The notes under the pieces were generated by a model. That model was not told the origin of the DNA and did not search any database. It saw nothing but the letters and a program-made list of their open reading frames with translations. From assembly GCA_025758065.1 (NCBI GenBank), contig CP107199.1, positions 2,887,501-2,951,500 of the forward strand: a stretch of DNA of 64,000 nt. Reading direction: 5' to 3'. The DNA comes from Lachnospiraceae bacterium. Lineage in GTDB: Bacteria > Bacillota > Clostridia > Lachnospirales > Lachnospiraceae. A program made the position numbers and the translations under genes. The first letter of the stretch is position 1. Every line of letters starts with the position of its first letter. Of this stretch, positions 27,496-34,100 are shown in pieces.

Positions 27496-28727
27496 ATAAA
27501 TTGTGAACACGCCCCTTTTTTGTTAAAATTAAAAGAAAAGGGGTGTTAGTATATGCAAGAATTATTAGATTGGATGGAATATATTGAAGATGATCGCCAG
27601 CAAAGAAAAGTTCGTCATACATTAAAGGACATTCTTGTTATTGTGTTGTTTGCAACATTAGCAAATGCAGATGACTGGGTAGAAATGGTATTATTTGCAG
27701 AAAATTATCAGGATTATCTTCGCAAATATATAGAGTTAAAAAACGGAATACCATCTCATGATACAATAAGACGCGTAATGGGAATGATATCACCAGAAAT
27801 CCTGCAGCAGCTCTATGGAAAATAGCAGGATCGTTTAAATCAGGACGATGGGGAACTGCTGAAGAAGATCATCTGTATCGATGGAAAAACCATGCGTTCC
27901 AATAAAAGAGGAGATGGGAAGGCGGCCCACATTGTATCAGCATGGAGTAAGGAGGATGGTTTTTGCCTTGGTCAAAAAGCAGTTGAAGAAAAAAGCAATG
28001 AGATCGTAGCAATCCCGGAATTGCTGGACAAGATCCAGATAAAAGGCCAGATCGTAACAATCGATGCAATGGGAACGCAGACTGCAATAGCGGAGAAAAT
28101 AAAGAAAAAACGGGCAGACTATGTGCTGGCATTGAAGAGAAATCAAAACAGTCTGTATGAAGATGTACAAGAATACTTTTCAGACGAAGAGTTCCAAAAA
28201 GAGATCCGTGAAAGAGGTAATTACAAAAAAACCCAGGAAAAAGCACATGGTCAGATCGAGATAAGGGAGTATTATCAGACAGAGGATATAAAGTGGTTAA
28301 GCCAGAAAAAGAACTGGAAAGGACTGTCCAGTATAGTAATGGAGAAGAAAACGCTGAAGAAAGAAGGAAATACAAGAATAGAGAACCGTTATTTCATCAG
28401 CAGTTTAAAAGGAGACATTGAACAGGTCAGCCGTGCAGTGAGAGGACACTGGAGTATAGAAAGCATGCACTGGTATCTGGATGTAACATTCCGGGAAGAT
28501 GCGAATACAACCATAGATAAGCTGGCGGCACAAAATTTGAATATCATAAGGAAATGGAGCCTAAGTATTTTGAAACCGGCACAAATAACAAGACATAAGT
28601 TGTCGATGCGAAAGAAAAGGTTTGTACTTAGCTTACGCCCAATTCAGTATCTAGAAGAACTTTTAGAAGCTTAAAAAATAACAGAAAGCAGAATTGATGC
28701 CAGATGATTGTTCGTGCGTTTGTCGTG
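27476..28727 (+). mobile_element. Full-length ISAs1-like insertion sequence
   Basis: 1252 bp with terminal inverted repeats CACGACAAACGCATGA / TCGTGCGTTTGTCGTG (one mismatch in 16). It carries one transposase frame, interrupted by an amber codon. Confidence 0.85.
27553..28674 (+). pseudogene. ISAs1-family transposase with in-frame amber codon
   Basis: The frame starts MQELLDWMEYIEDDRQQRKV (DDE_Tnp_1-associated domain), reaches LYGK, hits TAG at 27823-27825, and continues in the same frame as QDRLNQDDGELLKK then IICIDGKTMRSNKRG to the stop at 28674. IDGKTMR, VTIDAMGTQ and VRGHWSIESMHWYLDVTFRED are the DDE-family motifs. The stop is at a position where Trp is likely (TGG to TAG). The enzyme is inactive unless read through. 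A downstream ATG at 27892 lies after the first catalytic Asp and would not give an active protein. Confidence 0.85.
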
Positions 28728-28818
28728 CAAAGGTATAAAATCCACTGGTTATTTTACAGAAGTTGTTGTATAATTAAAAATACCTTATTTTACACATAAG
28801 AAGCAGGAGGATAAAAAG

Positions 28819-29235
28819 ATGCCAGTCGTTGAAGAATTGATCCGCGCAGAGCAGGATGGCACCATCAGTTTTGGAGATTATAAGTTAGGACAGAAGTCAA
28901 AGAAGTCCGATTTTGAATATCAGGGCGATATCTATAAAGTTAAGACTTACAATGAGATCACAAAGCTGGAGCGCAATGAGATGTTTGTTTATGAGTCTGT
29001 TCCAGGCACAGTGGCTGAACATTTTAAAGTAACAGATGACAGCGTAGAGTTTGCAGTAGAGGGTGATAAGGATGCCCAGATCACCGTACAGCTGGAAAAT
29101 GATACCGATTATGAGGTATATGTAGACGATGTTGCTGTAGGAAGCATGAAGACCAATATGAGCGGCAAGTTAAGCGTCAGCGTAGAATTAGAAGAGGGAA
29201 CTTCCGTAAAGGTTAAAGCAGTAAAGAGAGCATAA
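28819..29235 (+). CDS. Conserved small protein between clpC and radA, function unknown
   Basis: 138 residues, acidic, no signal peptide or membrane segment. Two parts: an N-terminal segment (PVVEELIRAEQDGTISFGDY) and a beta-rich C-terminal half with regularly spaced hydrophobics (ITVQLENDTDYEVYVDDVAV). I recognise it as a conserved Lachnospiraceae hypothetical family but know no function. AGGAGG precedes ATG 28819 by about 7 bases. It ends 3 bases before radA, so the two are co-translated; before the insertion they directly followed clpC. Confidence 0.75.
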   Translation: MPVVEELIRAEQDGTISFGDYKLGQKSKKSDFEYQGDIYKVKTYNEITKLERNEMFVYESVPGTVAEHFKVTDDSVEFAVEGDKDAQITVQLENDTDYEVYVDDVAVGSMKTNMSGKLSVSVELEEGTSVKVKAVKRA

Positions 29236-29238
29236 ATT

Positions 29239-30621
29239 ATGGCAAAAGCAAAGACAACTGCATTTTTCTGTAAAGAATGCGGATATGAATCATCCAAATG
29301 GCTGGGACAGTGTCCCGCCTGCCGGGCCTGGAATACACTGGTGGAAGAACCAGTGGCAAAGATGGCACCGGCTGCAGGAAAAGGACGGATGTCTGCTGAG
29401 AGAGGAGCGGGTATGGCTGCGGCTAAACCCGCTCTTCTTTCAGAGATACGTCTGGAAAAGGAAGACAGGATCAGCACTGGCTTTAAAGAACTGGACCGGG
29501 TACTGGGAGATGGCATTGTAGCAGGATCCCTGGTACTAGTAGGCGGTGATCCGGGTATTGGAAAATCTACGCTGCTGCTGCAGGTATGCCGCCATCTGGC
29601 AGCTGCAGGTCAGAGAGTGCTTTATATCTCTGGTGAGGAATCCTTAAAGCAGATAAAAATGCGTGCAAACCGTATCGGGACTGTGACGGGAGAGCTGCGC
29701 TTTTTAAGTGAGACTAATTTAGAGCGCATTGAGGCTGTGATCGACCAGGAAAAGCCTCAGATCGTAGTGATCGACTCTATCCAGACCATGTATCGGGAAG
29801 AGATTACTTCTGCACCGGGAAGTGTAAGTCAGGTGCGTGAATCCACCGGTATTCTTATGCAGATCGCAAAAAGCCGGGGGATCGCTATTTTCGTGGTAGG
29901 ACATGTGACAAAAGAAGGAGTTGTAGCAGGTCCAAGGGTGCTGGAACATATGGTAGATACAGTCCTTTATTTTGAAGGGGACAGAAATGCTGTGTATCGT
30001 ATCCTTCGCAGCGTAAAAAACCGTTTTGGATCTACCAATGAGATCGGTGTGTTTGAAATGGGAGAAGAAGGACTGGCAGAAGTAGAAAATCCTTCGGAAT
30101 ATATGTTAGACGGCCGGCCAAAGGAAGCTTCAGGGGCAGTGGTTTCCTGTTCCTTTGAAGGAACCAGGCCTATATTGCTGGAAGTGCAGGCTTTGGTGGC
30201 AGAGACCAGTTTTGGTATGCCAAGAAGAACCGCTGCAGGTACAGATTACAACCGTGTAAACCTTTTAATGGCAGTGCTGGAAAAAAGGTGCCGGTATGAA
30301 CTGTCCCGTCTGGATGCCTATGTAAACATTACCGGCGGTATGCGCATGAGCGAACCGGCGCTGGATCTTGCCATTGTTATGGCTTTAATGTCCAGTTACA
30401 AAGACAGACCGGTGGATCCGGGCATGCTTATTTTCGGGGAGGTAGGACTTTCCGGGGAAGTACGTGGGATCTCCCAGGCGGCCCAGAGAGTAGCAGAAGC
30501 AGCTAAACTAGGATTTACTACCTGTGTACTGCCAAAAGTAAATATGGAAAAGATAAAGCCCATAGATGGGATCCGCATGATCGGCGTGTCCAATGTACGG
30601 GAAGCTATTGGGCTGCTGTGA
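29239..30621 (+). CDS. radA: DNA repair protein RadA (Sms)
   Basis: 460 residues: N-terminal zinc finger (CKECGYESSKWLGQCPAC), RecA-like ATPase with Walker A GGDPGIGKSTLL, Walker B VVIDSIQTM, the RadA-specific KNRFG motif (VKNRFGSTNE), and a C-terminal Lon-protease-like domain. It drives branch migration in recombination. Start ATG 29239 is 3 bases after the upstream stop. Last gene of the clpC operon, followed by a strong terminator. Confidence 0.95.
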   Translation: MAKAKTTAFFCKECGYESSKWLGQCPACRAWNTLVEEPVAKMAPAAGKGRMSAERGAGMAAAKPALLSEIRLEKEDRISTGFKELDRVLGDGIVAGSLVLVGGDPGIGKSTLLLQVCRHLAAAGQRVLYISGEESLKQIKMRANRIGTVTGELRFLSETNLERIEAVIDQEKPQIVVIDSIQTMYREEITSAPGSVSQVRESTGILMQIAKSRGIAIFVVGHVTKEGVVAGPRVLEHMVDTVLYFEGDRNAVYRILRSVKNRFGSTNEIGVFEMGEEGLAEVENPSEYMLDGRPKEASGAVVSCSFEGTRPILLEVQALVAETSFGMPRRTAAGTDYNRVNLLMAVLEKRCRYELSRLDAYVNITGGMRMSEPALDLAIVMALMSSYKDRPVDPGMLIFGEVGLSGEVRGISQAAQRVAEAAKLGFTTCVLPKVNMEKIKPIDGIRMIGVSNVREAIGLL

Positions 30622-30628
30622 TAAAAAT

Positions 30629-30669
30629 ACCTGCGCCGGGTCAGGATATCCGGTGCAGGTGTTTTTTTT
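30629..30669 (+). terminator. Rho-independent terminator after radA
   Basis: ACCTGCGCCGG pairs with CCGGTGCAGGT (one G-T pair), followed by GTTTTTTTT. Confidence 0.9.
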
Positions 30670-30806
30670 GTAATAGGAAATTCCTTGAAATTTCCTATTA
30701 CGCAAAAAGGCACTAACGTGCCAATGATGCGCACTCGCGTGAAGAAGAAACATGTCGCAAGCGACCGCGCTCGGCGCGAGAATGTGCCAAGGCACATTCT
30801 TTTTTG
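30670..30806. repeat. Cluster of five short perfect hairpins
   Basis: After the radA terminator: a stem of 13 bp around CCTTG (30670-30701), GGCAC/GTGCC (30709-30722), GTCGC/GCGAC (30754-30765), CGCGC/GCGCG (30766-30778) and GAATGTGCC/GGCACATTC (30780-30799), the last followed by TTTTTT. No gene lies here. Could be a structured intergenic element or a small RNA ending in a terminator. Confidence 0.55.
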
Positions 30807-30920
30807 AGCAGTATGTACAGGCAGTGATTTGTTTTTCAGGGGTCATTACTGTATAAAAAAACAGAAAAAAACATACAATTACTTTTTTTGAAAAAACTTT
30901 GAAAAAAATTAAAATAGTTG

Positions 30921-30949
30921 TTGACACTGATTGCAGGTTGTGATATTAT
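30921..30949 (+). promoter_or_regulatory. Promoter of tRNA-Trp
   Basis: TTGACA at 30921-30926, 17-base spacer, TATTAT at 30944-30949, about 40 bases before the tRNA. Confidence 0.75.
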
Positions 30950-30989
30950 AATATCTGTTCGAGGGAACAGGAAAGAAAAAACAAAACAT

Positions 30990-31060
30990 AGGGGAATAGT
31001 TCAATGGTAGAGCAGCGGTCTCCAAAACCGTAGATGGGGGTTCGAGCCCCTCTTCCCCTG
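30990..31060 (+). tRNA. trnW: tRNA-Trp (anticodon CCA)
   Basis: Acceptor stem AGGGGAA/TTCCCCT, D-arm with TTCAATGGTAGAGCA, anticodon stem-loop GCGGT-CTCCAAA-ACCGT with CCA anticodon, and T-arm GGGGTTCGAGCCCCT. Discriminator is G. The 3' CCA is not encoded. It is preceded by its own promoter and followed by a terminator-like stem. Confidence 0.95.
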
Positions 31061-31078
31061 CTGACTATTTGAAAGAAT

Positions 31079-31133
31079 AGCCCAACCCGAAAGAAGTTCA
31101 GAAGTCGTATGGCTTTTGGGCTTTTCTTTTTGT
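31079..31133 (+). terminator. Terminator-like stem after tRNA-Trp
   Basis: AGCCCAA pairs with TTGGGCT across a long loop, followed by TTTCTTTTT. Confidence 0.5.
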
Positions 31134-31192
31134 GTGATACATGTACCAAAGGTCTAAAATCTGACGCAAGCTTGCACAAGGGAGATACACAT

Positions 31193-32476
31193 ATGAACAA
31201 AAAAGAATGTAACGAGATAAAAAAACTTTTCACTCCGGCAAATTGTGCCATCAGCCGGATCTGTGGCTGCTATGTGGATGCAGAAAAGAATAAAAAAACA
31301 GAGTTAAAAGAAGCGTTTCTGTCCCTTCCGGAGGAAGAGGCTTTTAAATATTTTACTATTTTCAGAAACGGGCTTTCCGGTACTATTGGAAAGAATCTTT
31401 TAAATATGGAGTTTCCCCTTCATGCAGAGGAAGAGGGCGGTACCCAGAATTTCCTTTTAAAGCTGCGTGACAGTGAGTTAAAAGACGATGGCCTGATTGA
31501 AGAATTTTATGACCGCATCATCGCCAATTTTGATTATGGGGAGAATTATTATATTATCCTGATCCATTGTGCCTATGACATTCCTGCAAAAGCCACAGAT
31601 GGTTCTGAGATGTTTGATGCATCTGACTATGTTTATGAGTTTATCCAGTGTACTATCTGCCCTGTAAAGCTTTCTAAGGCTGGTCTGTGCTATAATTCCA
31701 TGACAAATGCCATTGAAAACAGGATCCGTGACTGGCTGGTAGAGGCGCCTGTGACCAGCTTCTTATTTCCTGCTTTTAATGACCGTAATACAGATCTTCA
31801 CAGCCTTCTTTTTTACGCAAAAAACGGAGAACAGCTGCCAGATACCCTGATCGATGAAGTTCTGGGCTGCCATACTCCTATGTCTGCTAAGAGCCAGAAG
31901 GAGACTTTCCAGGCTATAGTAGAAGAGACTCTGGGCGATAACTGTGATTTTGAGACGATAAAAAGCATCCATGAAAACTTAAGTGAACTGGCAGAAGAAA
32001 CAAAAGACGAGCCGGTTCAGCCTGTATTAAATAAAACACAGCTAAAACAGCTGCTGGAAAATAATGGAGCAGATCCGGAAAAGCTGCAGGAATTTGACAG
32101 CCGTTACACAGACGTAGAAGATGGTCCTGAGACCAGTTTTACAGTTTCTAATGTGGTAAATACCCGGAGCTTTGAAATCAAAACTCCGGATGTGATCATT
32201 AAGGTGGCTCCTGATAAAACTGACCTGGTGGAAAACCGCATGATCGATGGCCGCCCCTGTCTTGTGATCGCGATTAACGAACACGTAGAGATCAACGGTA
32301 TTTCTGTGCTTCCTGTGCCATTAAAAGACAGAAAAGGGGAAGTTAAAAACAACGGGGATGTTCAGGAGGAAGGCACTCCCTGGGGAGAAGAGGAAAAGCC
32401 AGTAAAGAAGCCTGCAGATGATACAGATGAGATCCGCCCGGTAGCTACAGGCATCTGTTCTGTGAAAGACATGTAA
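31193..32476 (+). CDS. DUF4317 family protein
   Basis: 427 residues, soluble, no membrane segments, acidic. The N-terminus MNKKECNEIKKLFTPANCAI and the following CGCYVDAEKNKK block are characteristic of DUF4317, a conserved family of unknown function in Clostridia. The C-terminal ~60 residues are charged and low in complexity. Start ATG 31193 follows GGGAGAT with 6 bases spacing; the frame is open upstream to 31109 but that would run through the tRNA terminator. It appears monocistronic. Confidence 0.83.
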   Translation: MNKKECNEIKKLFTPANCAISRICGCYVDAEKNKKTELKEAFLSLPEEEAFKYFTIFRNGLSGTIGKNLLNMEFPLHAEEEGGTQNFLLKLRDSELKDDGLIEEFYDRIIANFDYGENYYIILIHCAYDIPAKATDGSEMFDASDYVYEFIQCTICPVKLSKAGLCYNSMTNAIENRIRDWLVEAPVTSFLFPAFNDRNTDLHSLLFYAKNGEQLPDTLIDEVLGCHTPMSAKSQKETFQAIVEETLGDNCDFETIKSIHENLSELAEETKDEPVQPVLNKTQLKQLLENNGADPEKLQEFDSRYTDVEDGPETSFTVSNVVNTRSFEIKTPDVIIKVAPDKTDLVENRMIDGRPCLVIAINEHVEINGISVLPVPLKDRKGEVKNNGDVQEEGTPWGEEEKPVKKPADDTDEIRPVATGICSVKDM

Positions 32477-32565
32477 TAAAAAGAAACATTTTTACATGTA
32501 TCGCCATGAAGCAGGGGAGTCCTTGTTAGTTTGGACATTAACTTCCATAAGTTTCGGATATAATC

Positions 32566-32594
32566 TGGACAAAATTACCAATAGTTGTTATAAT
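32566..32594 (+). promoter_or_regulatory. Promoter of the NUMOD1-like gene
   Basis: TGGACA at 32566-32571, 17-base spacer, TATAAT at 32589-32594. Confidence 0.55.
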
Positions 32595-32632
32595 GACTAT
32601 AATGTTCTGTGAAAAATAAAACAGGACAAATA

Positions 32633-33127
32633 ATGGCGACTACTTCATTGACTAGAAGAAAAAATCATACGAGTGGAAGGAAGAGAGTACAAATGAGTCG
32701 GACAATTAAAGCAGGGCATGTATATCGTCAGTATTCTAAAGACGGAATGCCGATCGCAGATTATAAAAGTTCAAGACTGGCCCACGAAGCAACGGGAGTT
32801 TCTTTAGGTTCTATTGCCAGAGCAGCTCATGGTGAACGGAAAACAGGAGGGGGATATCTGTGGAGAGTAGTCCCGGAAAATCTTCCATGGGAACAGATTC
32901 AGGTGGACTTAAGCAGCAAGATCGGATATCATGACAAGAGACCGTTGATCCAGCTGACATTGGACGGTGAGGTGGTGGCAGAGTATCTGTCTATCGCGCA
33001 TGCCAGCCGCACCCTTAATATCAGCCGCAGAAGTATTTCCTGTGCTATTACAGGAGCCCAGAAGACAGCCGGCGGATACAGGTGGGTTGAAAAGGAAACA
33101 AAGGAAGAACAGGAAGAAAAGGCCTGA
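32633..33127 (+). CDS. Free-standing NUMOD1-like DNA-binding protein
   Basis: 164 residues with two tandem copies of a NUMOD1-type motif: VYRQYSKDGMPIADYKSSRL then AHEATGVSLGSIARAAHGE (about 39-80), and LIQLTLDGEVVAEYLSIAHA then SRTLNISRRSISCAITG (about 105-145), each ending in GGYxWR/GGYRWV. NUMOD1 is the helix-turn-helix module at the tail of homing endonucleases; no nuclease domain is present. The N-terminus is basic. Starts are possible at 32633 (AGGA 6 bases upstream) or 32693 (AGGAAGAGAG upstream). Role unknown, perhaps a regulator or domesticated module. Confidence 0.7.
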   Translation: MATTSLTRRKNHTSGRKRVQMSRTIKAGHVYRQYSKDGMPIADYKSSRLAHEATGVSLGSIARAAHGERKTGGGYLWRVVPENLPWEQIQVDLSSKIGYHDKRPLIQLTLDGEVVAEYLSIAHASRTLNISRRSISCAITGAQKTAGGYRWVEKETKEEQEEKA

Positions 33128-33201
33128 AAATAAAGAAAAAAATTGCGATAAAATCGTGCAAAATTAAAGTAAAATATACTTGTCCGCAGCAAGAACAATC
33201 T

Positions 33202-33240
33202 AGGTGGTTTTCCAAAAATCTGGAAACCGCCTTTCTTTTA
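33202..33240 (+). terminator. Rho-independent terminator after the NUMOD1-like gene
   Basis: AGGTGGTTTTCC pairs with GGAAACCGCCT, followed by TTCTTTT. Confidence 0.75.
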
Positions 33241-33331
33241 TGCACAAAAACAGATATATTACAGAAACAAATCACAGCAGTTTACATAAAAAAACAGAAA
33301 AATGGGCATAATAAGGGTTATGGAATAAAAT

Positions 33332-33360
33332 TTGACATTAAAAAATAATAGTGATATATA
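33332..33360 (+). promoter_or_regulatory. Promoter of the HPr-like gene
   Basis: TTGACA at 33332-33337, 17-base spacer, TATATA at 33355-33360. The leader has a 7-bp hairpin CGTTCAG/CTGAACG at 33369-33388. Confidence 0.7.
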
Positions 33361-33457
33361 TATTTCAACGTTCAGAAAAACCTGAACGGTAAGCATTTTA
33401 ATCGGGAAAAATCCAGCTGAACAAGTCTGGAAAACCTTAAAAAAGGAGTTTTGAATA

Positions 33458-33703
33458 ATGAAAGAAAAAAAGATCATGCTGCCATCTGCAGAGGAGGCAA
33501 AACATTTTGTAGCAGAGGCATCAAAGTGTGACTTTGATATCGACGTATTCTATAACCGTGTCACCATTGATGCAAAATCTATCCTGGGTGTATTAAGCCT
33601 TGACCTTGCACGGGTTCTGACAGTCCAGATGAACGGCGATAATGCAGAATTTGAAGAATATCTGGATACTTTAGTGCCAGCTGGAGCTGTAACAGCAGCT
33701 TAA
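33458..33703 (+). CDS. HPr-like protein lacking the phosphorylatable histidine
   Basis: 81 residues with the HPr pattern: the segment SKCDFDIDVFYNRVTIDAKS matches the HPr core, followed by ILGVLSLDLA around the regulatory serine (KSILGV corresponds to Ser46). The usual GLHARPA active-site loop is replaced by LPSAEEAKHFV, so phosphotransfer through His15 is not possible. That pattern recalls Crh of Bacillus, which acts with CcpA, but the role here is inference. Strong AAGGAG 9 bases before ATG 33458, own promoter and terminator. Confidence 0.78.
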   Translation: MKEKKIMLPSAEEAKHFVAEASKCDFDIDVFYNRVTIDAKSILGVLSLDLARVLTVQMNGDNAEFEEYLDTLVPAGAVTAA

Positions 33704-33751
33704 CAGGAAAAATGTAAACTTAAAATGTAAAGCTTCTTAGGAAGAATGGTA

Positions 33752-33795
33752 GAAAGGCAGAAAAGCGAACATAAGTTTGCTCATCTGCCTTTTTC
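33752..33795 (+). terminator. Rho-independent terminator after the HPr-like gene
   Basis: AAAGGCAG pairs with CTGCCTTTTT, with an inner GCGAAC/GTTTGC stem. Confidence 0.75.
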
Positions 33796-33815
33796 ATGTT
33801 ATAATGAGTCCAAAA

Positions 33816-34073
33816 GAAAAACAAGCGACACCGAAGGTGGCATTTGTTTTTCTTGGACCATTAACGAAGGTTCCGCCTGCGAAAGCAGGCAGTAGAGCGC
33901 GAATGCGCGGGGAACCTGAGTATAAGATATAATGAGCGCAGGGAAAAACAAGCGGCTGCGCAGCAGACATTTGTTTTTCTAGGGTTATTAACGAGGATCC
34001 CGCCTGCGAAAGCAGGTAGTAAAGCACGCCAGTGCGAGGATCTGAGTATAAGATGAGCGCAGGGAAAAACAAG
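33816..34073. repeat. Tandem structured repeat, two units of about 124 bp plus a partial third
   Basis: Units begin at 33816, 33942 and 34064 (GAAAAACAAG). Each full unit has a long hairpin (GAAAAACAA ... TTGTTTTTC with an inner stem). After it comes a three-way-junction-like fold: outer stem AGGTTCC/GGAACCT, hairpin GCCTGC-GAAA-GCAGGC and hairpin GCGC/GCGC in unit 1. In unit 2 the corresponding stems are AGGATCC/GGATCT, CCTGC-GAAA-GCAGG and GCAC/GTGC. Several base pairs change on both sides between the units. No protein-coding gene is credible here. Confidence 0.75.
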
Positions 34074-34100
34074 GGACACTGTAAATAGGAGGAAGCACAG

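Larger units (their letters stand above)
25224..28727. mobile_element. 3.5-kb composite insertion in the clpC-radA operon, flanked by a 9-bp target duplication
   Basis: Both outer ends carry the same inverted terminal sequence (CACGACAAACGCA...), and CAAAGGTAT stands directly outside on the left (25215-25223) and on the right (28728-28736). Contents: a 157-bp left fragment of the IS, a flavodoxin-gene remnant, a truncated diguanylate cyclase gene, and a full IS copy. The outer duplication shows the whole block moved as a unit, probably as a composite of two ISAs1-like copies whose left member then lost its body. Confidence 0.85.

Noticed and set aside
27892..28674. Separate gene starting after the amber codon of the transposase
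   Set aside because: Same frame as the upstream part and it lacks the first catalytic Asp; it is the 3' half of one broken gene.
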